A DNA stretch of 64,000 nucleotides from Pengzhenrongella sicca (GCF_017569225.1 NZ_CP071868.1:4030001-4094000), one strand, 5' to 3'; counted from the first letter of the stretch, positions 27,540 through 36,191 are shown. Program-made: numbers and translations. Notes: generated from the letters alone by a model not told the origin.

Positions 27540-27580
27540 AAGGGCCTGCGACCTGCAGAGATGTGGGTTGCGGGCCCTTT
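27540..27580 (+). terminator. tRNA-Ser terminator
   Basis: Hairpin AAGGGCCTGCGACC...GGTTGCGGGCCCTTT directly after the tRNA. A similar hairpin follows the right repeat at 33780-33821. Confidence 0.75.
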
Positions 27581-28025
27581 GGCGTTGGGCGGGACTGGAG
27601 ACCCTGGCAGGGGTGGTAGCAGTTCCGGTAGCAGTCGAGCGCCCCGACAGCCACTCGCCGGTGCCGCCGATGCGGGCCCCTCGCCACGTGGGCTGCCCGC
27701 ACGGCGGGCCCACGGATCCCGCGGCGCAACCCGACTGGCTCTTGTGCCGTGGATCACGAGGACGCATCCTTGCGTAGATCAACCAGCCGCAGCCATCCTG
27801 GACGCGCTGCGCACCGCGCAACACGCGATCCACATGGCCCAATTGGGGGCAGAATGCGTTACGTTGCCCTTGTGGCATTCAGGAACATTCCTGCCTGGTA
27901 CTGCGGTCGCCCAACGCTGAGTCGTGGCCGAACCCGACTGATGTCCGCCCATCGCCGAGTCCTTGATCGAGTTCGGAGAGCCTGCGACGCACGCCTCCAG
28001 CTGCCGACTCTGATTGGAGTTCCCA
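27581..28025. other. Left end of island, no gene seen
   Basis: About 445 nt. Contains GTGGTAGCAGTTCCGGTAGC near 27612, and a similar GTGGCAG...CGGTAGCAG occurs near 33596 at the other end; these may be integrase arm sites or end remnants. No frame shows a known protein. Confidence 0.4.
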
Positions 28026-28265
28026 GTGGCCGCTGATCTCGACAGCGCGACGGACGTCTATGAGCCTCAGCGCTACGAGGCGACACCGGACCCCGTCGGC
28101 CGACGCGACCGCGTCCCAGGTCACCCAGAGCTCGTGTCATACCGCCTCGCAAGCCCGCGAGAGACACCAGACCAGACGATTGAACTGGTAGTCCGAATCG
28201 TCAAGTCCACCTCTCGCGAGGACCGCGCTAGGCGGGCGACAGAAATCCGCGCCCGCGTTCGCTGA
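28026..28265 (+). CDS. Small hypothetical protein
   Basis: 79 residues, starting VAADLDSATDVYEP and ending in an Arg-rich helix (STSREDRARRATEIRARVR). GTG start with GGAG 8 nt upstream. No family recognised. Its 3' end overlaps the convergent SIR2 gene by 38 nt, which is unusual and lowers confidence that it is real. Confidence 0.4.
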   Translation: MAADLDSATDVYEPQRYEATPDPVGRRDRVPGHPELVSYRLASPRETPDQTIELVVRIVKSTSREDRARRATEIRARVR

Positions 28266-29862
28266 CAAGACTATCTATTTCGACCAGGTTCGCGATCGTG
28301 TTCGGGGTAACCCGGGACAATTTGTGATCTGGAGCGTGCATCCTCAGAACCATCACACCCACCGGGATCTCGTGGTACGGCGCAGCGTCCAAGATCACTG
28401 GAGTAGCCAGCGTGTGTGTCCACCGATCATCCGAGCGCTCATTGTCTCTTGCGAAGACCGGTCCGCGCTGCGCAAACGCGCGAACCGCCGGATGCGTGGC
28501 GCGCTGCTCTATTCGCACCCGGTGGGGCCAGTAGGCACTCCCGCTGAGCCAGACGGACTGAGAGTTGCACCAGAGTTCGAGGACGCGCGGTGCGCTCGAG
28601 CGATCCATCTCGGGACGGACCCAGATTTCGGCCTTGAGATGGTCTGAGTCAAAAACGTGCTCTGCCTGTATCTCCATTGCCAGATTCTGGAGCCCAATGG
28701 TGACTTCGCGCCTACACTCGTCAGACAAATACTTCGGGCTGAAAGCGCGCCACCAGAGAGCTAGGCGATCCAGGTACGGGTCGGGGTCGCCTCCTGACAT
28801 CTCGACGGCAGCCGAGTGGCGAACCTCGTGCACGAATTGATAGACCTGACCAAAGAAGTCGGGGGTCAGGACCGAGATTCCCAATTGCTTCCCTCGACCG
28901 TCGCGCAAGTTCTCCATCGCAGGCAGACCCAACTCCGGTACCGACGCGAACGCACCGTCCCCCTCGGCCGGAAGCAACGCGATGCGCGAGGTCCGCCTGT
29001 CCTTGTACCGCGTGCGCCGCACGTAATTGATGATGTTGTGGTCTCGCAGCGAGCTCCCGAGGATCAGAGTCGCACCCTGATCAAATCTTGAAGCCACATA
29101 GTCGCGGAACGGTCCCTGATGCGTCCATGCCACATAATCGGACTCGGAGAAGATGGGATCAACCGACGGACCGCGACGGGGAATGAAGCCGTGTATGTGA
29201 ACGATCGGCACGGTGTCGGGAGAGTGACCCGCGGGCGGCGTCTTTCCAAACACGCGGAACTTGACGCCGAGCTGGCGGAGGCGACGTTTCAAGTCGGGGT
29301 CGTTCTTTACGGTTTCACGCAGAACGTCGTCGAAGTTGGTTGAAACGATGTGCAGATCATTCTCCGAGTCGAGAGATTTCAACACCGCGGCCAAGAGGAG
29401 GACTTCCCGCGCAAGGGAGGGTGGGTGCGCGAAGTCTCGATCTCTTCCGGTGACCGGATCGACGTAAATGATCGAGCGAATGAGATTGTCGCGCCGCGCC
29501 CTCGCCTTCCGTTCGTCGCCCGCTTCCAGATCCAGGCAGATCTGATCAATCATGGTCGCAACCGGGAGTTGGAAGGAATTGTTCAATACCGCCGTGGCAA
29601 ATTCGGACTCCAGGCCGCGCAGCACCGACCACTTGGGAGCGCCCGTCGCAATAAGATCACGCACAAGTAGCGCGAGGCCTTGCCGCACGAGTTCACTCCA
29701 TGGCGGAACGTTTTGGTCGATGCTTACGCCTGCTCCAACGAAGATCGTCAATCGTTCCGAGAAAGCGACTTCAGAAATTGCCCACTCTGTTGCCTCGTCT
29801 CCGAAGAATCCGACGCGAAAGTCTCGGGAAAGGTTCGGCCCGTGGTCATCTGGATCTGCCAA
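28228..29862 (-). CDS. SIR2-family protein with possible GAF-like C-terminal domain
   Basis: About 544 residues from a TTG start; the start is unsure (GTG at 29916 is the next choice). The N-terminal half is a SIR2-like NAD-binding domain: IFVGAGVSID (about 40-49), STNFDDVL (174-181), VHIHGFIPRRG (221-231, catalytic His) and LILGSSLRDHNI (267-278). From about residue 375 a mixed alpha/beta region (THPAVRAFAQRGPVF to IPVGVMVLRMHAP) resembles GAF domains by eye only. SIR2 domains in phage defence (for example DSR, Thoeris ThsA, SIR2-pAgo) destroy NAD; that role is inferred from the island context. Confidence 0.78.
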   Translation of the reverse strand: MADPDDHGPNLSRDFRVGFFGDEATEWAISEVAFSERLTIFVGAGVSIDQNVPPWSELVRQGLALLVRDLIATGAPKWSVLRGLESEFATAVLNNSFQLPVATMIDQICLDLEAGDERKARARRDNLIRSIIYVDPVTGRDRDFAHPPSLAREVLLLAAVLKSLDSENDLHIVSTNFDDVLRETVKNDPDLKRRLRQLGVKFRVFGKTPPAGHSPDTVPIVHIHGFIPRRGPSVDPIFSESDYVAWTHQGPFRDYVASRFDQGATLILGSSLRDHNIINYVRRTRYKDRRTSRIALLPAEGDGAFASVPELGLPAMENLRDGRGKQLGISVLTPDFFGQVYQFVHEVRHSAAVEMSGGDPDPYLDRLALWWRAFSPKYLSDECRREVTIGLQNLAMEIQAEHVFDSDHLKAEIWVRPEMDRSSAPRVLELWCNSQSVWLSGSAYWPHRVRIEQRATHPAVRAFAQRGPVFARDNERSDDRWTHTLATPVILDAAPYHEIPVGVMVLRMHAPDHKLSRVTPNTIANLVEIDSLVSERGRGFLSPA

Positions 29863-30069
29863 TGCGCTCTCATCTCTACGGCCGCGGCGTCGTTGCCCGA
29901 GTAGGAGTATTACCACAACCTGGCAACTCGCGTCCGAACGCGGACGCGACGGGGAAGGGGCCAGGGCTTGTTGAAAGTCGGGTCGGCGCTCGTCAGCGTG
30001 CTGACAAGGCCCATTATCGCGTAAAGACCCGCCGCGATGGCCACATCCCGCTCGGCGAGAACGAGCTCG

Positions 30070-30480
30070 TCGAGCTTGGCACGGGCCGGCCACGATCCCG
30101 CGGCGCCCGGCACGCGTTCGCGCCGATCTTGCCCTTGGGGACTCGCGCCGTGATCGCGGGGTGCTGCCCGGTCGCGGCGATCACGGTCTCGGCCCAGGAC
30201 CTGCCGTCCTGGCAGGCTCACCGGGTGGGTGCGCTTCGTCGGCCACGGCTCTCCCGGCTATCGTCCGGGACCCTCATCGCGCTCGACCCCACACTCTGGA
30301 CGTTGTCCTGGGTTTCAGGCTCGCCGCCCGCCGAGCTCTTCGACCGGGATGCTGGCTCCGATGCGTGACGGCAAGACCGCACGCGGCGCGCCGCTCTGAC
30401 GGGACCAGGCTGCGTCTGGCCGCCTCCTTGGACCATCCCAGCGGGACGGCTCAGGCCCAGGCCGAGGGCGCGGCGGCCGC
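30070..30480 (+). pseudogene. ISAs1-family transposase remnant, N-terminal part
   Basis: In broken frames the DNA encodes GARHAFAPILPLGTRAVIAG, then AITVSAQDLPSWQAHRVG, then TLIALDPTL and DGKTARGA/RRSDGTRLRLAASLDHPSGT, the order seen in the first 170 residues of ISAs1 transposases. Several frameshifts and a lost start show that it is dead. The remnant stops exactly at the 3' end of the SIR2-TPR gene. The matching C-terminal part is at 33040-33610, beyond that gene. Confidence 0.7.
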
Positions 30481-30487
30481 GCCAGGC

Positions 30488-32914
30488 CTACAGCCGAAGT
30501 TCGTCGATTGCTGCCCGCACGGGTTGCTCCCACTCGGTTCCATCGAAGACCAAGAGCGCCTCGTGAAGGAGCGCGCTCCGCCTGCCTAAGTCGACCGCCT
30601 CCGTGAGAACTGTCGCTAGGCGCAACTTGACCACAGCGCTATCCAGAGGAGAGTCCGCAAGCGACGGATGAGCGAGCAGCCGCTCGATCTCCCTCTGCGC
30701 CTCCCGCGGATGCACGTCGCCCGCGAGCGCTCGTTGCTCGAGGACTAGCGCGCGCCTCGCGATGATCGGGGGAACGTGGCTACCGAATGCTGACGCCTCT
30801 AGGGCGTCCAGCAGAGACACTGCCCGCTCGACATCCCCCGCCCTAACGTGTGAATCTACGGCGTAGATTCCCGCGCGGGCCGACTCGCTAATGTCGTTGA
30901 CCAAGGCGAATCCAACGCTCGCCACTGTGAAGAGTCTTCCTGCAGACCCAAAGTCACCGGACCGATGGATTTCCTTCCCTGTTTGCGCTATACGGCGCGC
31001 GACCTCCGCGGCCACATCGACTATGCATGGATGCAGGTGAGGCACGGGACCCCCTGGAGGGAGGGGAATGTCCGGAATCTCGGACACGCTGAACGCCAGT
31101 CGGCCACCGAAGAGAGCTTCGACACAGACTACGACAAAGAGGGCGGCAAGGTCTGGCGGTCCGTGCTTTCGGCGTAGATCCCCCATCTGGCGGGAAAGGC
31201 GCCCGTTTGGCGCCTCCGCACATGCGCACACTTCCCAAAGCACTTGCGCAAGCAGGGCACCGTCGCCCTCAAGTTCGACTTGAACGTGCTCCATGAGTTG
31301 CTCGATCCGGATCGTTCGATTCGTCTCCGGTCCGCCGTCGATCCTTGGGTCGGATGGATCACTCGCAGTACCGTTGAGCCACGCGGAATAGCGCTCGAGG
31401 CCCAATTTGGCGAGCGCATTGGCATACTGAGTGTGCGCACCGTCGGCCGCAAGCAGATCTCCATACTCGACAAACAGACTCCGTGACTCAAGAAAAGCGA
31501 GCGCTGCGCGACGCCAATCTCTTCGGCCGGCCGATACTAGCCCATTCAGAAGCCGCAATTGCGCACGACGGGCCATCGCGGCGCCCGCCCCATGATCGAC
31601 TGCGACCAACGCGGTTCTTGCGATGCCTGCTGCGACCTCCGCTCCCGCAAGATCACCGACGAGCACCCTGGCTCTTCCTAGATTGACGAGTGTTCCCGAG
31701 AGATTGAGGCGTCTCTCGAGTCGCTCCTTCTCGCTGGACTCTTCTGGAAGAACCGACTGAAGTTGCAGAGAATTGTTAAGATCCTCGAACGCCGTTCTCA
31801 GCACCGCTGCGATAGCCTCGTCGTCCGCAACAACATCTGGGAGGTCGCCGAGGGCGTCCGCGCCCATCTGAGCTAGAACGGCAGCGCGTGTGGCGAGCTC
31901 GGCGCCGGTCTCTGCTTCCTGAGGCACGCGGAGTGCGTGTCGCCGCAGCATCGCCCGTAGGCGTTGGCTGGCATTGGTGTCCCCCTGGACTCGCATGATC
32001 CGGGCAAGTGCAACGCCGTAGAGGATCGGGTCCAGGTTTGAACCGTCGAACCACGAAGCCACCGAAGGGGACTGGATGACGGGGACCCGGCTGCGGGGCG
32101 CCCCATCTGCGAACCGGAGCAGGAAGTCGGGCAGGTCGGCGGCCACGACCCTGCCTTCCTTGGCCAGTGCGAGCAGCCTGCTGACGTTCTCGAGTACGTG
32201 ACCGTCCCGTGAGAGCCAGGTCACGTGCGAAAGGCCTTGGGCAAGTGCGGCCTCAAGTCCCAGGTAGTCGCGGCCCAAGGTGAGATCGTAGCCCGAGAAG
32301 CCGGCCACGAGCAGCGGATGTCGGCAGAGGGACCGGCTGAGCCACGACTTCCACGAAACGTCGATTCCGGACGCCTTCTGACGTGCTAAGTCGACGAGGC
32401 TAGCGCTTCGTTCCACCGAGCCGTGCACCTTCACGACCAGCAGGCCGCTCGGGTCGTCGACAATCTTCGGCGGCGCAGAATTCTTTGGCACCAGAACGCG
32501 ATGGTCAACTCCCGCGGCCCCGAGCGCCCGCTCGATCAATGTGTCGAAGTTCGTCGTGACTATAAGCCTGACGGTACCTCGGCGCGCCAGATCGGCCAGC
32601 GCCCAGTGGCCTGCGTTGGGCAGTTCGCCGTCAAGATGGCGCAGTGCATCGAACCAGTAGTCGCGCGCAAACGCATCGGAGACGATTTCGCTGAAGCCCG
32701 TGACTGTGTCCCGCGCCAACGCGAGACGAGCGACGTCCTCGTGGACTTCGTTGCTGGTAGGCAGCACTGTGAGGAGGCGAGACTTCATCTCCGTCAGTAG
32801 TTGCTCGTTGAATCCCATCCAGCTCGGGACATTGGAGGGCGGTGCCATCGATAGTCCCGCCCCGACAAGGACCGAGAGTCCTTCGTTCCGCCAACGATCT
32901 CCGAGGTCGTCCAC
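30488..32914 (-). CDS. SIR2-family protein with TPR-like C-terminal repeats
   Basis: 808 residues. The N-terminal 260 residues are SIR2-like: VLVGAGLSM (16-24), VTTNFDTLIERAL (119-131), VVKVHGSVERS (160-170, His in the active site) and LLVAGFSGYDL (201-211). The region from about 310 to the end is all alpha-helical with repeated A-L-x-x-x-G-x-x-x-x-A patterns as in TPR solenoids (for example RRDWRRAALAFLESRSLFVEYGDLLAADGAH). SIR2 plus helical repeat is a known design of anti-phage NADases in which the repeats sense the phage. GTG start with GGAGG 8 nt upstream. It lies between two halves of a dead transposase. Confidence 0.82.
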   Translation of the reverse strand: MDDLGDRWRNEGLSVLVGAGLSMAPPSNVPSWMGFNEQLLTEMKSRLLTVLPTSNEVHEDVARLALARDTVTGFSEIVSDAFARDYWFDALRHLDGELPNAGHWALADLARRGTVRLIVTTNFDTLIERALGAAGVDHRVLVPKNSAPPKIVDDPSGLLVVKVHGSVERSASLVDLARQKASGIDVSWKSWLSRSLCRHPLLVAGFSGYDLTLGRDYLGLEAALAQGLSHVTWLSRDGHVLENVSRLLALAKEGRVVAADLPDFLLRFADGAPRSRVPVIQSPSVASWFDGSNLDPILYGVALARIMRVQGDTNASQRLRAMLRRHALRVPQEAETGAELATRAAVLAQMGADALGDLPDVVADDEAIAAVLRTAFEDLNNSLQLQSVLPEESSEKERLERRLNLSGTLVNLGRARVLVGDLAGAEVAAGIARTALVAVDHGAGAAMARRAQLRLLNGLVSAGRRDWRRAALAFLESRSLFVEYGDLLAADGAHTQYANALAKLGLERYSAWLNGTASDPSDPRIDGGPETNRTIRIEQLMEHVQVELEGDGALLAQVLWEVCACAEAPNGRLSRQMGDLRRKHGPPDLAALFVVVCVEALFGGRLAFSVSEIPDIPLPPGGPVPHLHPCIVDVAAEVARRIAQTGKEIHRSGDFGSAGRLFTVASVGFALVNDISESARAGIYAVDSHVRAGDVERAVSLLDALEASAFGSHVPPIIARRALVLEQRALAGDVHPREAQREIERLLAHPSLADSPLDSAVVKLRLATVLTEAVDLGRRSALLHEALLVFDGTEWEQPVRAAIDELRL

Positions 32915-33039
32915 CCAAGTTCCCTCCGTTGCGAACGGGTCTGCTGCACGGATAGGTGGCAGCGGCTGGCCGGCCGGGCGGCCGCACGCTCACGATGGGC
33001 CTCGCAGTAGATGGAGGTCAACCAGCCCGGGATGCCCCG

Positions 33040-33610
33040 TGTTCAGTCAGTGCCCATTCAAAGTCAAGCCGGCGCGTGTCAGCGGCGCAACACGCGCCGG
33101 TGATGGTGTTGAAGCCGGACTTGGCTGCTCTCGTCGCAGGTCCGGCCCGGGCACGCCCATCACACCGCTGGCGACGGGCGCCGCGAGCAGCGCGCCGTTC
33201 TGGTCATCACTGCAGTGCACCGGTATTTCCGCTCCCGCACGCCTGCCAGGTCGATCGAATCCTGCGTCGAAGACCTCACGCCCACCGCTCGCCCGCGACA
33301 GCAGGTCGGACTCGTCATCACCGACCTGACCCCCAAGTAGGGCCACGCCCAGCTCGCCGCGCTCGTGCGCGGCCGCTGGGGCATCGAGAATCGCCTGCGC
33401 TGAGTCCGCTACGCGACGTTCGCCGATGACCGCTGCGCGGTGGGCTCCGCGCCGGCCAGATCGAAATGACCACGCTGGGTGTCACCGCGGACAGCCTGTC
33501 CGGCTCGCCGGTCTCCGAGACATCGCCTACGCCCCCGGTGTTCGCAGAGTCCCGACTGACCGACGCCTGACACCCGGAGCTGGCCCGCCAATGCGGTGGC
33601 AGATTCGGTA
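33040..33610 (+). pseudogene. ISAs1-family transposase remnant, C-terminal part
   Basis: One frame reads QVGLVITDLTPK-stop-GHAQLAALVRGRWGIENRLR-stop-VRYATFADDRCAV. The family consensus has Gln at the first stop (TAG at 33338) and Trp at the second (TGA at 33401), so both are single-base nonsense changes. Further pieces (FPLPHACQVDRILRRR before, RLAGLRDIAYA after) sit in other frames. Two premature stops plus frameshifts mean no active transposase. Confidence 0.75.
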
Positions 33611-33718
33611 GCAGACCGGGCTCGTACGGGCCCCCTCACCCGGGTACATCGAGGTCCAACTCAGCACTTACGAGCACTAGGACCCCGAGCTGCACCCCGC
33701 TCCCACCCACTCGGACCT

Positions 33719-33773
33719 CTTGGAAAGCGTGTTGGGTGAAAGCCCTCGGGGGTTCGAATCCCCCATCCTCCGC
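33719..33773 (+). repeat. attR-like direct repeat (tRNA-Ser 3' half)
   Basis: Exact 55-bp copy of 27479-27533. It lacks the 5' half, so it is not a functional tRNA. Confidence 0.9.
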
Positions 33774-33779
33774 GTTGAC

Positions 33780-33821
33780 AAGGGCCCGTGACCTGCTCCA
33801 GATGCAGGTGGCGGGCCCTTT
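33780..33821 (+). terminator. Terminator hairpin after attR
   Basis: AAGGGCCCGTGACCTGC pairs, with two mismatches, with GCAGGTGGCGGGCCCTT. Related to, but not identical with, the terminator after the intact tRNA; the divergence suggests that it belongs to the original chromosome or an earlier insert. Confidence 0.7.
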
Positions 33822-33959
33822 GTCATGCGTGCGCTGGCCGTGCGGGGGCACTCGCAATGTCGACCGGCCAGGCGGCTGGGCGCTAGCGCGCAGATCCAGA
33901 CCACAACCCGCCTCGAGTGGGAGGGACGCAGCCAACCGCGGCTCACCCTCAGCCGCGGT

Positions 33960-33981
33960 CATACCTGGTTATACTCAGTCC
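33960..33981 (+). promoter_or_regulatory. Promoter/operator of the toxin-antitoxin pair
   Basis: TATACT (33970-33975) lies 6 nt before the antitoxin ATG, indicating a leaderless message. The overlapping imperfect dyad ATACCTGGTTAT is a candidate site for autoregulation. Confidence 0.5.
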
Positions 33982-34230
33982 ATGAAGACCGCAATCTCGG
34001 TACCCGACGACACCTTCGAGAAGGCGACCCGGCGTGCGCACGATCTCGGGATGAGCCGATCTGAGTTCTTTACCCGCGCCGCGGCCCGGTACCTGGACGA
34101 ACTCGATGCCGAGTCGGTCACCCGTCAGATCGACCTCGCGCTCGCGGCGCGCCCAGGGGCCGACGACGCTGCGTCGGACGCCGTCGACGTCGGGCACCTG
34201 ATCCTCGACGACTCGTCCGGTGACTGGTGA
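33982..34230 (+). CDS. Ribbon-helix-helix antitoxin
   Basis: 82 residues. MKTAISVPDDTFEKATRRAHDLGMSRSEFFTRAAARYLDEL is a ribbon-helix-helix DNA-binding domain of the MazE9/VapB type. The acidic C-terminal tail (DAVDVGHLILDDSSGDW) is the likely toxin-wrapping part. Its stop overlaps the toxin GTG by 4 nt, the usual coupled order with antitoxin first. Confidence 0.88.
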   Translation: MKTAISVPDDTFEKATRRAHDLGMSRSEFFTRAAARYLDELDAESVTRQIDLALAARPGADDAASDAVDVGHLILDDSSGDW

Positions 34231-34568
34231 TCGACCGGGGCGGGATCTACTGGGCGAACCTCGGCGCGCCGGTCGGCTCTCGCCCAGCCAAGCGCCGCCC
34301 CGTCGTGGTGATCTCGGCGCAGACGTACAACCAGAGCCGGCTAGCCACCGTCGTCGCACTCGTCATCACCTCCAACACCGAAATGGCCGCGATGCCGAGC
34401 AACGTGTTCTTGCCCGCCGCGGCAACCGGACTCCCTCGCGACTCCGTCGTGAACGTCACCGCCATCGTGACGCTCAACAAGGCAGACCTGATCGAACAAG
34501 CTGGCCTGACCCCGCTCGCACTGCTGCGCGATATCGACCGCGGCCTCACGAGCTCGCTCGATCTCTGA
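34227..34568 (+). CDS. MazF-type endoribonuclease toxin
   Basis: 113 residues. MIDRGGIYWANLGAPVGSRPAKRRPVVVISAQTYNQSR has the PemK/MazF pattern, including the RPVVVIS strand; VTAIVTLNKADLIEQAGLTP and LLRDIDRGL complete it (PF02452). Cuts mRNA at a short sequence that cannot be predicted here. GTG start. Confidence 0.88.
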   Translation: MIDRGGIYWANLGAPVGSRPAKRRPVVVISAQTYNQSRLATVVALVITSNTEMAAMPSNVFLPAAATGLPRDSVVNVTAIVTLNKADLIEQAGLTPLALLRDIDRGLTSSLDL

Positions 34569-34571
34569 CCG

Positions 34572-35534
34572 TCAGACCAGGGCTCCAGCGCTGGTCCGAT
34601 CGCCGACTTGCCGAGGTCCACGGCCGGCTTCCCCTGTGCTCGTTCGCACCTCACTGACCAGTACGACGGCGACTCCCCCGCCGCAGAGCACGAAGCCGAT
34701 CAGGGTCACGACCGTCAGCGGCTCGCCGAAGAGGACGAACCCGGCCGTGGCCGTGACGGGTGCCACCAGGAACAGCAGGGCGTTCAGGGCCGTGATGCCG
34801 ACTCGCCGCAGCAACCACCAGTACAGGCCGTAGGCCGCCATGGTCGGGCAGAGCGCCGCGACGACGGCCGCGAGCCAGAAGTCCAGCGAGGCCGGGGGCG
34901 CGAGCGTCCCCGTTGCGCAGGCGATCACGACGAGCGCCGCCGCCGTCACCGCGACATGCACGGTCAAGGTCACGAGCACGGGCGGCCGCCGCTGCGACCG
35001 TCGCTCGACGAACGTGCCCACGACCAGGCAGGCCATCGCCAGCGCCGGGAGCACGTACGCCAGCGGCTGCGCCTGCGAGGAACCGAGCTGCGAGCGGACG
35101 ACCAGGGCGACCCCCAGGGCTCCGGCCCCGAGGCCGACCCACTGGGAACCACGCACCCGCAGCCCCAGCAGCGGGCCGACGAGAACCGCGACCACCAGGG
35201 GTTGAACGGCATCGATCAGCGCCGTGGCGCCCGTCGTGACCCCAGCAACAATGGCGGCGTACACGAACAGGCAGTAGCCGAACTGAGCGAAGAGGCCGAC
35301 GACGGCCTGCTGCCGCAGCTCGGTGCGGGCGACCCCACGCGCGGCACCGGTGGCGACGGTGACCACGAGCAGCACGATCGCCAGGGGGACGAACCGCCAG
35401 ACCAGCAGCGTCGTGGCCGACTCGTCGACGGTCGCGACTGCCGCGATGACGAAACCCGAGCTCCACGAGGCGACGAACGCGGCGGCCGCCAGAGCCGTCA
35501 CGGCCGATCGAGGTATACCGATCGGTTTACTCAT
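34572..35534 (-). CDS. EamA-family (DMT) transporter
   Basis: 320 residues, ten hydrophobic helices in two five-helix halves. WSSGFVIAAVATVDESATTLLVWRF is the EamA start and LNALLFLVAPVTATAGFVLFGEPLT the equivalent of the second half. Probable small-molecule exporter. Its ATG is the first triplet of the large palindrome shared with the TetR gene. Confidence 0.87.
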   Translation of the reverse strand: MSKPIGIPRSAVTALAAAAFVASWSSGFVIAAVATVDESATTLLVWRFVPLAIVLLVVTVATGAARGVARTELRQQAVVGLFAQFGYCLFVYAAIVAGVTTGATALIDAVQPLVVAVLVGPLLGLRVRGSQWVGLGAGALGVALVVRSQLGSSQAQPLAYVLPALAMACLVVGTFVERRSQRRPPVLVTLTVHVAVTAAALVVIACATGTLAPPASLDFWLAAVVAALCPTMAAYGLYWWLLRRVGITALNALLFLVAPVTATAGFVLFGEPLTVVTLIGFVLCGGGVAVVLVSEVRTSTGEAGRGPRQVGDRTSAGALV

Positions 35535-35569
35535 GCACCGACTATACAGACCTGTATAGTCGGTGCATG
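35532..35569. promoter_or_regulatory. 38-bp palindromic operator and divergent leaderless promoters
   Basis: Two perfect 18-bp arms (CATGCACCGACTATACAG and complement) around AC. Each arm holds, reading outward, a TATAGT -10 box, 6 nt, then an ATG: the EamA start on the minus strand and the TetR start on the plus strand. Binding of the TetR protein to the core ACTATACAG...CTGTATAGT would shut both genes at once. Confidence 0.85.
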
Positions 35570-36187
35570 TCCGCGCCCGTTCCCGACCTCGCACCTCTGA
35601 CTCCCGGCGCACGGCGCGTGCTCGACGCCGCCTCCGAGCTGTTCTACGAGCGCGGCATTCATGCCGTCGGAGTCGACACGATCGCCGAGGCCGCCGGCGT
35701 GACGAAGAAGACCCTCTACGACCGGTTCGGGTCGAAGGAGGCACTGGTCGTGTCGTACCTGCAGCATCGCGATGCGAGGTGGCGCCAGCACCTCGCCTCC
35801 CACCTGGACCAGGTTCCTGAGCCCGGACCTGAGCGCGTGCTGGCGGTCTTCGATGCAGCGGTCTCGTGGTCGCACGAGAACTCGATGAAGGGCTGCAGCG
35901 CGATCAATGCCCGCGCCGAGATCGGCGACGGCCACGATGGGCACCCCGTGTTCCCCGAAGTCACCCGCCAGAAGGCATGGCTGCTCGACGTGTTCACCGA
36001 CCTCTGCCGCGACGCCGGCATGGTCAGTCCCGCAGCCCTGGCCCGGACGATGATGCTTCTGTACGAGGGTGCGATCGTGACCGTCGGTATGGAGACCTTC
36101 GCGGAGCCATTCGAACTCGCCCGCGACGTCGCCCGGACCCTGCTACGCCGCAGTGCCAATGGCCCTACCACGGACGTAGGTCCGTGA
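35567..36187 (+). CDS. TetR/AcrR-family regulator
   Basis: 206 residues. Helix-turn-helix in TPGARRVLDAASELFYERGIHAVGVDTIAEAAGVTKKTLYDRFGSKEALV. The ligand domain has MKGCSAINARAEIGD, a conserved Cys-bearing stretch found in many regulators of drug or electrophile transporters. It should bind the 38-bp palindrome in which its own start codon lies and control the divergent EamA gene. Confidence 0.9.
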   Translation: MSAPVPDLAPLTPGARRVLDAASELFYERGIHAVGVDTIAEAAGVTKKTLYDRFGSKEALVVSYLQHRDARWRQHLASHLDQVPEPGPERVLAVFDAAVSWSHENSMKGCSAINARAEIGDGHDGHPVFPEVTRQKAWLLDVFTDLCRDAGMVSPAALARTMMLLYEGAIVTVGMETFAEPFELARDVARTLLRRSANGPTTDVGP

Positions 36188-36191
36188 GGGG

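Larger units (their letters stand above)
27479..33773. mobile_element. tRNA-Ser-integrated genomic island carrying two SIR2 genes
   Basis: Bounded by 55-bp perfect direct repeats of the tRNA 3' half, the classic outcome of tyrosine-recombinase integration. Content: a small unknown gene, a SIR2 protein with a possible GAF-like C-terminus, a SIR2-TPR protein and two ISAs1 transposase remnants. Base composition in 28.3-32.8 kb is visibly less GC-rich than the flanks. No integrase, relaxase or phage gene is present, so it is either a decayed element or one mobilised in trans. Confidence 0.82.

Noticed and set aside
27534-28025. Integrase gene at the left end of the island
   Set aside because: No frame shows the tyrosine recombinase R-H-R-Y pattern; frames here are short and featureless.
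33719-33773. Second functional tRNA-Ser
   Set aside because: Only the 3' half is present; acceptor 5' strand, D arm and anticodon 5' stem are missing.
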